From: Enoplolaimus lenunculus
Taxonomy: Eukaryota > Nematoda > Enoplea > Enoplida > Thoracostomopsidae
DNA: 64,000 bases
Reading direction: 5' to 3'
Assembly: GCA_030248215.1 (NCBI GenBank)
Contig: JASANG010001329.1
Span: 549,167 to 613,166, forward strand
Of the stretch, positions 34,987 through 48,460 are shown piece after piece. The notes under the pieces were generated by a model. The model saw only the letters and a list, made by a program, of their open reading frames with translations. It searched no databases and was not told the origin of the DNA. Within the stretch, counting starts at the first letter, position 1; each line of letters opens with the position of its first letter. Position numbers and translations under genes: made by a program.

Positions 34987-35017
34987 TACGATCTTGCTGT
35001 TGTTTGCAAACTCGTTA

Positions 35018-35420
35018 CCGTTCCGAGAACGAGACCAGACTCCTGAGACCGGCCAAGAAAAATCTCGGTATCGGTCAATTTTTGGTGATCACCTAAAAAA
35101 ATTATAAATTTCAAAATAAACTATTTTTAAAGCTTTTTCACAGTTTTTTGTGTTTTTCATAGTTTTTTGTGTTGTTCATAGCTTTTTTGTGTTTTTTTTC
35201 ACAATATCTGCTCGTAGTTATTGCAATACTATAAAATTTCAAAATTTCAAGGAAAAATTTTATTCATCAGCCATCACTTACTTCAACAATACAGTCATCA
35301 ATTTGCTGCACTGCATCTTCGGCTTCCAGTCTCGGTTCCAAACCACCGAGACTCAAAAAAGCGAGACCGAGACCTATCAAATACCGAGACTTGCCGAGAC
35401 CGAGACTCCCATCCTTGCCA
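35018..35420. mobile_element. Element with GAGACCGAGACTCCC end
   Basis: Both ends are dense in GAGACCG/CGGTCTC words; the interior has repeats of TTTTTTGTGTT. The right-hand half matches 41940-42120 (ATATCTGCTCGTAGTTAT, TTTATTCATCAGCCATCACT in related form). Confidence 0.6.
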
Positions 35421-38400
35421 AATGAACTCAATTTACGGTCTGTAATATATTTAAACACTGCTTTACGGAATTGGCACTCTACATATGGGAAGGTTCTCGT
35501 ACAATTCAGTCCACAGTTTTCAAAATTTCCAGACTTTGGTATCACTTAGGCTAAGCGTTATTAGTCTTATCTCTGTGGGCGGAAACTGTAGAAGTGCTTA
35601 TATACATTGAATACACCAATCGAAGAATCAAACCAAAGTAGGCACAGATGTATATATTTAGTATTCGGATTAAGCTTAGATCATCGAATATTTTGAGTTA
35701 CTCTCTGTAAGTACCGCTATCTGGACAAAGTACCAAAAACCAAAATGCTGAACATTTTTGCCTTGCTCAAAATATATCACCAAGACAAATATCAGTACAT
35801 AACCTCGCTTCAACTCTTAAAACAGCTAATCCTGCATATCATGCCGTATTACACAGCGATAAACGCCGAGCGTAACACATAAACGTAACCCGACTACGAA
35901 CATAATCCTTTCAAACGTTATGCGTTAATGCCGCTAAATAAACAATTTAAACTAATCAAAACCCACAATTTCATTCAAATCCGCCTTCGAATATCCCATT
36001 CATAGTATTTCAACATATTCGGTTGACCTATTTTTAAACCGAAAGCTTTGGTAAACAGTCGATATATACATAGTGTAACCCCTTACGGTTCGCCGCACAC
36101 ACAATCAAGTATATATTGGCTCATCGGATTTATGTATGATTAGACAAACACTAGTAAAATTCGTTAAAGCGCGGAAATATATTTAAAACCCCACAGTGCT
36201 TAGAAAACAATTACTGGTGTACATTTTCTTAACGATTACCTACGACAGCAAATCTAAATTCATTATCACATAAAACTTCCTAATTATGCAGCATAGGATA
36301 TAAAATATCAACTGTTGAAAGTTCTAATTTACATTAACCTATACATAATGGTTAAAAAATTGTTTTTTTTTGCTAAATTCTAAAATAACTAAAAACTATG
36401 GAGTCAGCATTGGGCAACAATGTTCATAATGAACAAAACCGATGCAAATCACGAAAAACGTTTATGACTGAAAATTACACGTTAAATTCAATACTTAAAT
36501 ATAAAAAATAAAACTTAGTCACAATTTCAGTACTCAATCTTAATACTAAATTTTGAAGGTTGGCGTGTAAGAGGGCATGATTTGGATGGCCATCTAGGAT
36601 CCGCCGCTGCTAGCCATGGATGCATATGAGATAAGACTATACGAACAGAGCTTTGATCAATGAATATAAGAAAAACAATATTTTACAATCAAACGTTTTA
36701 ATCAATATATGTAGTTACTTAAAGTAAATACAACTGAAAGAAATTAGTTATGCAAACTTTCAATTTCAATGAGGCAGCACAAATTGTTCAATATTTTCAA
36801 ATTGTTTTTCTTGTATTATCAATATTCTTTAAAAATCAAGCTGGAAAAGCTATTTTGTTTGCGAGCCGACTATTAAGCATTTTTATCAATTTACCCAAGA
36901 TTCTGACCGAGAAAGAGTATAATTCATTTTGGTATATAATACGTACGTACCAAATCAGCAAAAACCTGTCACACATATTTCGGACTCATTGCAGTCCTCA
37001 TATTGAATATATTCATATTCATATTATTTTCAAATGCGCTAAACCAAATGGACTTGACCAGACACGACACTCTTACAGCTTCTCTTGCGATGTTGAGTTT
37101 ACCAATCCATAATGATAGCTAGTTCCTAGTTAGCTGGCAAAGAGAGCAGGTGCTTTTCAAACAAACAAACAAATATCAGCATTATATGCGTACTTCAGAC
37201 TCACCAGAGGTCAAGTACCATTCCAAGGATTCTAAGATTGTAGCAATAGATAAATATCACGGATTTATCCTGACACAACACAAAAGTCGCACTTAGAATT
37301 ACTCCTACTAATAAACAAGAACATATAGAATATATAGCATAAATGCCACTAATCATTACATATTCGTTATCTAAAAAATTCCACGAATATAAACAATTAA
37401 TTGTTCACCGCGAAATGAGTCCCGAATACTACATCATAGAAATGTCCAAGTGCCAGAGGGTGCCGGAGCTATACACAACCATGGACGAAACCAGAAAACG
37501 ATCTACCTATCTGCTAGAACGCTGAATGACAAAAGATTGCTAAAACGGCTTCACAAACAGTTCAAAAATTTATTCAATAAATGCATTAACAGTAACTTCA
37601 CAACATGGGAGAATCAAGAAAATATCGCGTGACACGATATGATAAAAACGGTACCATGCGCCCAGGTACATGCTTACGCAAAAAATACATATAATTTAAA
37701 GTTTAGTGTATTTTGCAGGCACCGACTCTGGGTAAAATCCTCGGGACATACTGTACACAAAACTACCAGCGGACCTACCATGCAGACACTCAACATGCAA
37801 TGGCAATTGGCCACGTCACTAATTCTATTCGATTCACTCTCAAATTGAAACAAAAATCTACCTACACCTACATTTATAACCTTTTTACACAGCAATTAAA
37901 TAACAAATCTGAGAAGCTTAAAACAATAAAACAACCTTCACCAAAAGGCCATTAATCCAGCCAAACACCAGATGGCTATTACCAGGCCCAGTTTCAATAC
38001 TCATACCTGAACGGCTATAAAACATTCCCCCCAACAGAGTTTACGCCGTCCTCGAAACCCAAAAATCAAATAAAAACTAAACGCATGCAAAATTGTTATT
38101 TTCCCAACAATAAAACAAAAAACACATTTCAATCGTGCGCTTGCAATTAAAATATCAGTTTTCCAACCAATTTTAAAATTTAAACAAAATAAAATAAAGC
38201 GTAAAAAGCTATTCTTCTATCCACGAATCTCATAACCGTTGACAAATATGTTTTCTAACAGACCGTCGATAGGTAAGGTAAGATTCAAAGGTCAAGCACG
38301 TTTTTTTGTGATTTTTGTTCAGAGTGTTTCATAGTTTTTCAGTTGGTCTTAGTAGCACAAAAAACCCGTTTATCATTTATACAGCATGTAACCCAGTCTC

Positions 38401-40458
38401 CAAAATCCTGGTTAAACCCCTGCCAACAGATGATACAGCCGCAAGTAACCAACGTAATTATTTTCGCTTTCAAATGGTTTTACAAATTTATTAGCAACAT
38501 TCTTCGAACTCATTTTCTGCAATATCTTTTCAATCACATCTGAAATTCATATTTCACATAGAACCAGTTTGTACTATAAAAACGAATCCGTTTTACATTA
38601 CTGACACCTTTGTATTGTCTTGCATAAGCTCAAATGAAAAACAACTGGGAATGGCATACGTCAACAGCGGGCTAGAGATGGTAAAAACTACATGCATGTT
38701 TTAGATAGATTTAGCTCAACGTGTGCAAATACCACAGACAGGAATCAGACAAACTTAACTAAGCCGTGCTTCATAAAACATGCCAAGAAATCCACTGAAA
38801 AATTCAAGACGAATGACAAGCTCTTTTCAGCAGAAAATACGACTAGTATAATTTCCATACAACAAGCTTAAGTCTAACATTAAATCTGAGCCTAACTCTA
38901 AGTTAATCCTAAGCTTAATAAACTTTTTAGTTACACCAACATATGAAAATTTCAAAACTGTGACAAAAAACGTATAAAAACCGCAAATACGTACACGCGA
39001 AACGGAATTGTTCACCTATAACAAACAATTTATACACCAAATATTTTTCGAAATCTATATATAAAATCCATACCCATATTACTAATTTACGGCTGCTCAA
39101 AAATCCCATACAGGCCATTAAACAACTGGAAAACTGATAACAATAGATAGTCGTTAGTCCATGCCGCCCGCAGTTCAAGCTAGGCGGCGCGTAGCTCCAA
39201 ATAGAAAAATACCAATAATTGTACTCATAAATTATTCGTTTTCGTGAGTGGATTTGAAGCTGCCACTTATTTTCAAATTCTTTATTACCATATCGCTGTA
39301 TACGTTTTTGATCCAATGCACCAAATCGAAAGAAGGCCACTGTAAGAATTCCGATGTGAAATTAGGCAATTTTGTTGTAAAGTTTAACGGAAGTCAAACG
39401 GCTTAAGCAAATTGAATTTTTTTGCAAATTTATATTTGTCACTTGCTAAAATGATTCAGCCTTTTTTCTCAACGAACAAACGCACGTCTTTGTATCCGAA
39501 ACCCGACCAAATATTCCTATTTGGATCCAGCGGAGTTTGTAAAATTGTTTTTTTTCGTAAAATTGATTTTTTTTCTCAACGCCAAACCCAAGCTGAACAG
39601 AATTAACCAACTGCCTAAACTTCTGGCTTACCCTTATCAAATTCACCAACACCTGCTGTTCAAACTTCGCATTAACATCAAATAAATAGTGGAAACCCGC
39701 GTTTTGGCAAAACAATGAATCAAAACAGCATGGATTTAAAATCTCGAGTCTTAGTAAACGCCAAAGCTCTCATGCATCAAGCCGCAAACAGAGCGGACCT
39801 AATGGCTTTTAAAATTAACTGGTAGAAGCGTTCAAACCTTTCTTGATGTGCAGTGCACGCATAAACAATCCGCAATTCTCATATGAGAGGCGGGCAACGC
39901 ATAGCACTACTATTGAACTATTGTAAATACTAAATCCCTTCGGATTAATTTGTTATTGCTTTTACTCGCTTGAATTTTAAATACCAGCAGTGAGCCGCCA
40001 GACAATATCCAAATAAGCATATAAGCATAGTATAGTGTTGGCCTTTTAACTAAACCAAATACGACTCTGAGACATTACAAACAACGACAAAGTGACAACC
40101 GACAACCAATATTTACATCCTCGGTTTCCCAGCATCAACCAGAGTTGCAACATTTAAAAATATATACCCGACCCGGATTTTTGTGCAAAAAAACCCGATC
40201 CCCGAATTGTTAAGAATGCAAACCCGGACCCAGATTTATTTTCCGGACAAACCCGGGCCCGAAATTTTTAAAACTTAACAACTGAACACGATCCTAGTTG
40301 TTTAAAGATAGGAAAGAATTCTGTCTCCATCTATATATTCTATTATCTCAGTGTGTAAAATTTAAAATATTAATGTGCCGTATGCAATGCGAAGCGACTC
40401 ATGTCATTCACAAAAATTTATTTCAACTAATTCATAAAACAACGTAATATCCTTTTAC
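35421..40458. other. Intergenic, no supported gene
   Basis: AT-rich. An element end GGATCCGCCGCTGC is at 36598-36611, and degenerate CCTAAG words are at 38870-38920. GGGTCCGGGTTT-like words at 40160-40260 mark another decayed element. A 120-codon frame at 36750-37112 has no recognisable similarity and looks like chance. Confidence 0.4.
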
Positions 40459-40809
40459 TAGAGATGTATGTGTCTATACCAAATTTTTTGCCGATGCCGA
40501 ATAAATACACGATGTTTAAAAAACAGGTAAGATACATCAACTGCGAAGACTCAAATCCGAACAACTATAAAAGATTATAATTTTTGAGAACGATGCTTGT
40601 AATTAATTTTTCAAGGACAAACGCAAGAGAAGTAACAGTTTGTCTGATCAGGCGCATCGATATCCGCTAACAAGTAAAATTGATAGCAGTCCAACTCACT
40701 GTTATGTGCAAAAACTACATATCGGCCATTTTTTGCAGCGCCGATATCGGATACTACAAAAAGTACCGAGTATTATCGATGCTGATGCCGATTACTCGAC
40801 ACATCCCTA
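40459..40809. mobile_element. hAT-type MITE, TAGGGATGT family, decayed
   Basis: Matches the copy at 48044 through TTTTTTGCCGATGCCGA, TATAAAAGATTATAATTTT, CTGTTATGTGCAAAAA, ATTTTTTGCAGCGCCGAT and the end ACACATCCCTA. The flanks share only about half of eight positions, as expected of an old insertion. Confidence 0.7.
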
Positions 40810-41794
40810 GTCCTTACAACAGCAATGTCTAATTAACTTTAATATTATAAAGTCTATTTTTTTAAGATTTGCTTTCACAAAAAAAAAGCTTCACACCTTT
40901 GTCACCTTTCAATTTTGACCGTTTTTTGTACATATGATTAGAGATTTTATCAACAATTCTACCTATTTTGACTCCGAATTGCCTAAAATGCGGCATGGGG
41001 TAGGATTTTCGTTCGTTTCGCATCGCTTTGCTGTTTCTATTCAGCTTCCTATCACGATAACAATATAGTTTCGTTTGGCACCGGGATACGAAGTTTAGAA
41101 GCACGGGTTTAAGTATTATTTATGTTCGCGGACGTCTACAAGAACGCCGTAAAACCGTCACTATGACATATATTTACCAAAACCATCCGCCTTAAACAGC
41201 TCAGTCAATATTAACGCCAGTTTACCAGTTAATCCCTTGCTTCCGCGTTCAGTTTAACCTGCCTAACACGACACATCACGAATAGCGACGCTAAATTATC
41301 CGTTTTCGCTCAATCTGCAACATACTGCTGTACTGAAAGAGCCAATTAAATTTGAATTTCACCTGACTTTACCGTTTTATCAAAATTTCTCTGTCGCTCG
41401 CTGGGACTAGATAAATACATGAAAAGCGGCAAACAGCATGTGTTGTCGGTAATTGAATCAAAAATTTTTAATTTCGCTTTCCGTATATGATGCAGTGTAA
41501 TATTTAACACCATTAACGCTAACACGATATTGCAAATAATCAAATATGTCCAGCGAATATATTTTGTTTAGGTACCACCTGAACGTATTTGACAGTACAT
41601 TCACACCATTTAAACCATTTAAGCCAACGTCAGTATATAACGCTAAAATATTGTAAAGATCAATTTTACTAACGAAATAATATGTTCACAAACGCGCATT
41701 GCTTTTAATTGCAAATGCTACGAAATTGAAAAATTGCGATCATTGTTATAGGAAGATACAGAGTTGTATCAAGCTAGACAGTAGGTTGTACCTA

Positions 41795-42121
41795 GCAGCG
41801 ATTGGAGGTCTCGGTTAAAAACCGAGATCAACCTATGAAGACGGGCCATGAAAAGTCTCGTCAACTTTTAGTCAACACGGAAAAAATTAAAATTAAAATC
41901 GCTTATCTCTAATGCTTTTTCGTAGATTTTATGTTTTTCAAAGTGTTTTGTGTTTTTTCAGAATATCTGCTCATAACTATGAAAATTCAAAGTTTCACAG
42001 GCAAATTTTATTTGTCAGGGGTCACTTACCTCAACAACACTGACATACATTTGCTGAATCATCGACTTCTGGTCTCGGTTTCACTCATGTCAAATGCCGA
42101 GACCGAGACTCCCATTCCTGG
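41795..42121. mobile_element. Element with GAGACCGAGACTCCC end, second copy
   Basis: Right end GCCGAGACCGAGACTCCCAT and left end GATTGGAGGTCTCGG are imperfect inverted repeats; GTACCT occurs on both outer sides and may be the target duplication. Interior similar to 35018-35420. Confidence 0.6.
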
Positions 42122-45100
42122 TACCTAAACTAACATACTAATTATCGAGTAGCTAGCTAACTTGAAAGTGTTCCAACTTCTAAATCCTAGGGATTTACAT
42201 ATTCAAAAACAATGCTGCAACTACGACGACGTTGTCTCCATCCCACGCGCCTCTGTCTCCAGAGCGCAAAAAATTCCACAGCGCCGGAAACATTCTATGT
42301 CACCATTTTCCCTCAAAAAAATTTTGCTGCCCAACAATTCTTAATTGCCGAGCTGTCAAAAAAACTGGTCGTTTAATTTGCACACAAATGAAGCATCTTC
42401 AGCCGAAACCCTGTGGAACAGTGTAAAACAATATAATGTTAAAAATATGCCGCTAATTTACCTTTGAAACGTTTCTAATTATTGCTCCATTTTCAGTTTT
42501 AACCCTGCCGCCGTTTAAATGCTAATGTTTACGCTACAAATAGATTAAAAAAACTCATGTAATTTTTATTCACAGATTTACACAATAAATAAGGTAAATC
42601 TATCTGCAACAAACAAACATACAGTTAGCTTTCAACTTTACAAACGTCTTTTCGCTACCACAAACCATGCTTTGGACACACAACAAGACAAGCCTATCCA
42701 ATTACTTCAAAATCACCCCATGAGGTCTGACGGATAACACCTTGCCATACAAGAGTTCATTAACGAGAATCCAGCTATACATATAAAGCAATTCAGCAAA
42801 TACCAAATTAATAATTGCTTCACTGCCCTATCTTCAATTTTATCCCAGCAGCGCAGCAGTCCAGGGTGCGGACCTTCCATTTTCGAAGTCAGAAAATTCT
42901 GCATAGCATACAATGAAAAACTTTATGAAAAAATTGTAATGTGGATCGCTATTCGGTCGGTGGCGAGGTTTCAGCCACCGTGATATATCGCACCCCAGCG
43001 TGTGTGACCCTCTTCGTTTTTAAATCAGCTGCTGTGCCCCTGCTCTATCTAAACCTAAATAAGCAACACGGATCCTACCCCCGCTGCTATATGTGATGTG
43101 TGAATTCGCTAGCGTCTACAAAGACCTTTAACGGATATATGCGTTCTAGTTGATTGCTTGTCACGTGTCAAATACAACACGTTTCAATTATCAATTTTTA
43201 ATTTGTATCAGACAAGAAGGTTGTAGCTATTGGAGGCATGTAAAATCTACGGATACGAGACCCGAAATCATAAAAGGTGGGGCATTCTCCAACTTCTGAA
43301 TTAACGAAACCACACCAGATATCAAGGGGTTGGTGCACAATTTCCAGTGGCATATAATATTAAGGTTTAGGCAAAGAACAAGCTCAGACATTGGACAAGC
43401 TTTTTCTTTAACTTAAGCCTAAACCTTAGCCTAAATACGTGGAAAAACGTCCAACAGCCGGCAGCGTTGCAACTGGGAGTCATCAGTTAAGCCTACCACT
43501 TCATGATTTTATCTAGGGTTTTTTAAAAAAACTTTCATATCGTAACACAAGAAACCCCACATCACACTTTTTATAAAATGTAAAGAATCATTTCCAAAAT
43601 TCTAGCTACGCCTCTGTTAGTTTCCAGAAATACAAATCGAAAAAGATCTGTCCATCGGTTGAAATATACATACGTTATGCTGCATGGACAAATTAAAAAT
43701 ACAGAAATATAAATATTCTACACATAAAATGCCAAGTGACCACTGTCCAACAACGATAACGACGTGCATATTACGTACGTAATTCACTAATTAAACTTTA
43801 ATTCTTACCTCAATAATCATTTGTTAGAAAACATGAAAAAATAAATTTGCTTAGATCGAATAATGTTCTTGCTATTCAAGCTTATGTTCTATGACCATAA
43901 ATAACACAATTTATGAGTCCGTCGCACCAAGAAAAATATACCTTACAGCAAGTGGACCAAAAACTGATACGCCTCGATTAGAAAAAAAGCACATAAAATT
44001 AGTCAACCATCACAAAATGAGAAACGAAGAATTATAATGAAAAAACTTGTAATGATATATAAACTGTTCTGATTGCAAATGTTTAAGTTTAAATTAATTC
44101 CAAATTTTTAATATAATATATGCTTACTAGATCACTGTAATACTAGAACAACAGGGTGCAACACGATATTTTAGTGCATATTCTGACAAATAGTAAAACT
44201 TAATCACGCTGCTTTAGAAGTAGATTAGATATATACCGGACATAATTTGTTATAGTTTTGTTTCTACAAAAGTTTTAGTATTAACTGGCTTCCATCATAC
44301 ACGTAAGTATCAAGCGAAATGCAAACGTTTTCCTAAGCCACCATGCAGAAAATGCTATTATTAGGTGCAACTTAAAATCCTCGATATATGTCATTACTGC
44401 TAAATGCTGTGCGAATCCGGATGTACATTTTTTGCCCGAGCCTTAGCCGAATAACCGGTGGCACATTCACAACATGTATATAAATATATATGTATATATA
44501 TATATAAAATATATATGTTTTTTAAAATTATCATTACCATTTACCGGATGAGCGGACATTTCATATGCCAAAATAAAGCCATAGAATGTTATGTTAAACC
44601 AAATTTAAAGACTGACTGACTGAAATAGTACTATCAAACTCACAAAAACAATGCTAACCGTCGAAAACTCTAGTACATTTGCTTGAAGGGTTAAACCTTG
44701 AAACACGCTAATTTTTCCATATCAAAACGGTTTATTTGTATATATACACCTAATTCCAAAACTGTACACATTCATAAACCCCATAGTTCGAATTTTTACA
44801 ATTTGATGCTTCGAACCGGCACAACCGATGACCACTGAACGAACACCATTTTTACATGCTACAGCTGTACGTATCACTTATAGTAGGCCAAACACTGAAA
44901 CAAGGACATTTCATTTAAATTTAAATGAAAGCCAGTACGAATTATACTATATACTTCATGGCAATGCATTTAGCCCAAATCAACAATCAAAGCCTCAAAT
45001 TTTGAAGTAAACAAACAAGGATTACAGTAAATGGTTCTACCCTTCCATTAATTAATTCTCGGGCACAATTTTCTTTAAAACAAAACTACGCTAGTACTGT

Positions 45101-48043
45101 GTCGAAAACTTGTATATATATATGTATATATACACATATATAATACCACCATCAATCTTCGTAAGAAGCAAACTAACCGTTATGTCAAAGAATTTAAATT
45201 AAAAACCCAATGCTTGGATGCCGAGATACCAAATTAACAATATTCTATTTATTGTGTTGTTGTATGCCTCGCTGTCCAAGTGTCACCCTCAGAATGAAGC
45301 GCCTGACCCCGGACATAATTACCCCACCACACCCAGTTCCAGCATAAAATTCTGTTGGAAAATCAATAACCTTCTAAGCTTTCACTTTAAATATCACTCA
45401 TCCCATCAAAATTCGCTTGTTAAATATATGATATATAAATAGCAGCATAATTACTCGTCTGATCGTACAAAGATTATGTATATTTGCAATGAAATAAAAT
45501 GACATTCGACTTATCTATTGTTGATGAGAACCATTCAAAAAAGATGGACATCGTTTACCAACAGATTCTTTTAAGTCAGGGCTTATGCTGCGACTACCAG
45601 CAAGACCGAACGTTCTGTTAAAACTCCGTTTCCTTATCAAGACCTTCTGTTCCACAATAGTTCTCTAGCTATAGGTATTCTTGTTAACTTCCTTCATTTT
45701 TAATACCTAATTGTGTCTACTCAATTGAGATTCAAAATAACACGTTAAATTTTCATTAGTCACTAGTTTATATCGAGATGTAACCGAATGTCGGCTTCGG
45801 CACAAAATACACATCCGACTTCAGCTACAGTGTTTCCCAGTGACTTTTGTTCCAGGTGCAAGAACAAGTAGTATACCAGGCAACATCAATAATAAACCCT
45901 TGAAAGCACAAAATCGGACCGAAACATAGCATAGTGGAGTGGTTACAAATATAAAGAAACCGTTTAAGTTTTAATTATTATAGTAAATATATAATATCCC
46001 TTACGGTTTTTAAATAATTTCATGAGAAAATACAAATTATGTCCCTCAAATACAGCATCGGAATAGCAACAAAGTTCACAAATAACACATTGCAAAGTAT
46101 TGTTGTAACTTTCATTTCTTAAGAATTATAAGCCCAAGAGCTAGCTAATACATTTAAAGTTTGCGATTGATAGAATGAGCAACTTGCCTACCTTGGCAAA
46201 AACAGAATATATATTTTTATTTCAAAACAGAAAATAATCACTGCGAACCACTATGCAGCTTCCAATGACCGCACGCTAATTTCAAATCCGTTGTGTAAAT
46301 ATATTTGGAATTCTGAGAAAATATTGAAAAATAAACTGGTCACTCAAAATAGCAGCTGTCATACGATACCTTTACATCGATTACAAAATCATTAAAGGTG
46401 AAAGGAACAGCGAAGCTATATGCATTGAATAATGACCCGTTTATTCGTTGACCATATGACGTATATATAGAGAAAGCAGAAAGATCAGCATTGATATAAA
46501 ACGCAATAAATGGCATAACGGTCTAATCACTGTACGTATTAGCAGCCGTCACCTTTTGATAATTATATCCAAAAATTTTAAATTTCAAAGGTCCATCGCT
46601 CGCCCCGCCCCAACACAATTATATACTCTGTCGGAAGCATTAAAGACATCAGCTCAGCGGCGTTATTTTTAGGAAAAAAACGGCTAACTCAGAACAAATA
46701 AATATGTGGACACAGGCCGTCCTATACACGTTTAACGTTGACGGCTGCGTTTGAACAAATTTTAATGGAACTAAATCCAACACTGGTGTTAAGCTGTATG
46801 CAGATGCACAAACTTTACAAAGCACTAGCATCAGTGTTCAAAATCTTATTATATCAGAAAATATAATCATGCGCCAAGAGAAAGCTATCGTTTAGCACTA
46901 AGTTTGAAATACAAATTCCTTATAATTTACAGACCGACTCGGTATAAAAAATAACCGCATGACCATATGTTGTTGCCCAAAGCGTAACTGAAATTTAATT
47001 CGAAATGGAAATCATTAATGATATTTGTGTGTTCTACAATAAATCCTGCTTTGTTGAAAATTCCTGCAAAAATTCCATTCTTGTTCCTGCTCTCGCATTC
47101 AAAGTCGCAGGATCCTGAATTTTTATGCTTTCGTGGAAAATTGGTATTTGCAAAAGTTTAATTGAGGCGCACGCAATATATAATTATATAAAACCAACAA
47201 AATTAGAACGCACAGAACATATTTTTAAAATAATAAACGAGTAACTCATAAAACAAAACAAAGTGCAATTATTATTTTTACAAATAGCGCCGCCGCCCAA
47301 GTCTTTACTTTTATGTGCTTGTTTTCGTACTTTTCAAAAGAACAAATAGAAATTTGCGCAGGTACAGCGACAATACGACACAAATTCGTAGTAAAACAAA
47401 GCTGACCTAAAACTTCAGCACTCGAACGCTGCGGGGCATTGGAAATTTATTTTTAACATAATTACAGTCGTTTCAGTATAAAATCAACACGCCGTTTAAT
47501 TATCAAACATAATACAGGAATAATAGCACACGCCTATTATTTTTATTCTGTCCGAACAATTTTTACTCGATTCTCAACCATTTCAAAAGTTATTAAATAT
47601 TTACAACCGATACACTGAAAATAGTTTTCTGAAATCAGTTTTCAAATCAAACAACATTTATCTACTCAGGAACACACCCATGTTTTCAACATTGCATAAA
47701 CTTTAACTGCTTGCCCGTGGATTTTTATTTGAAAATGCGACGAGTGTTCGATGAAAGAACATGCTACAAAAATCATTAAGCAGGCAAGAAGATTTAACTG
47801 AACCGTGAAACGTTTCATGGAAAAAAATCAAACATGGCTCAATACAATGGGTCAGACATTTGACCCATAACCGATTGTGACCAGAGCACAACCAGATATC
47901 TGGCTCCTTCAAATAATCAGACTTTCGCTTCCTAATTATGACCCTTCAAAAGTACCAAAATAATTGACTAATGAATATTATGACCCACTGACGCATTTCC
48001 AACTGTGGTTCCTACATAGAGCTCATACATTGTGATTTGTAGG
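42122..48043. other. Intergenic, no supported gene
   Basis: AT-rich. CAGGGTGCAACACGATATT at 44154 is a lone hAT-like end. TATATA microsatellites lie at 44478-44515 and 45113-45141. CCTAAACCTTAGCC words are at 43412-43430. Short frames appear random. Confidence 0.4.
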
Positions 48044-48460
48044 TAGGGATGTGCCGATACCAAAATTTTTGCCGATGCCGATGCCAAGTCTTATTTTGAA
48101 ATTTGGCCGATGTCGAACCGATTCCGATTCCAACTTTAGTACACCATGCATATTAAACAGATAGAATACTAGGTACATTACATCATTATATGAAGACTTA
48201 AACCCTAACCATCATAAACGATTATAATTTTAGACGAACGGTTCATTTCAATTAATTTTTTCAAACACAAACGCAAGAAAGATATCAGTTTTCCTGACCG
48301 GACACACTGATATACGCCCAGAAATGAAATTGACAGCATTCAAACTTACTGTTATGTGCAAAAAGTACCGGCGAAGAATCGGCAATTTTTTGCAGCGCCG
48401 ATGCCGATACTCACGAAAACTGCCGATTATTACCGATGCCGATTAATGGCTACATCCCTA
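48044..48460. mobile_element. hAT-type MITE with TAGGGATGTGCC ends
   Basis: The 417-bp element runs from TAGGGATGTGCCGATACC to CGATTAATGGCTACATCCCTA-type ends, with subterminal GCCGATGCCGAT words at both sides. Flanking octamers TTTGTAGG and TTTGCAAG match at 6 of 8 positions, a decayed target duplication. Confidence 0.82.

Noticed and set aside
39290-39341. Possible small minus-strand exon between TTCTTACAG and TATG|GTAATA
   Set aside because: No similarity to the expected STOX N-terminus and no partner exon.
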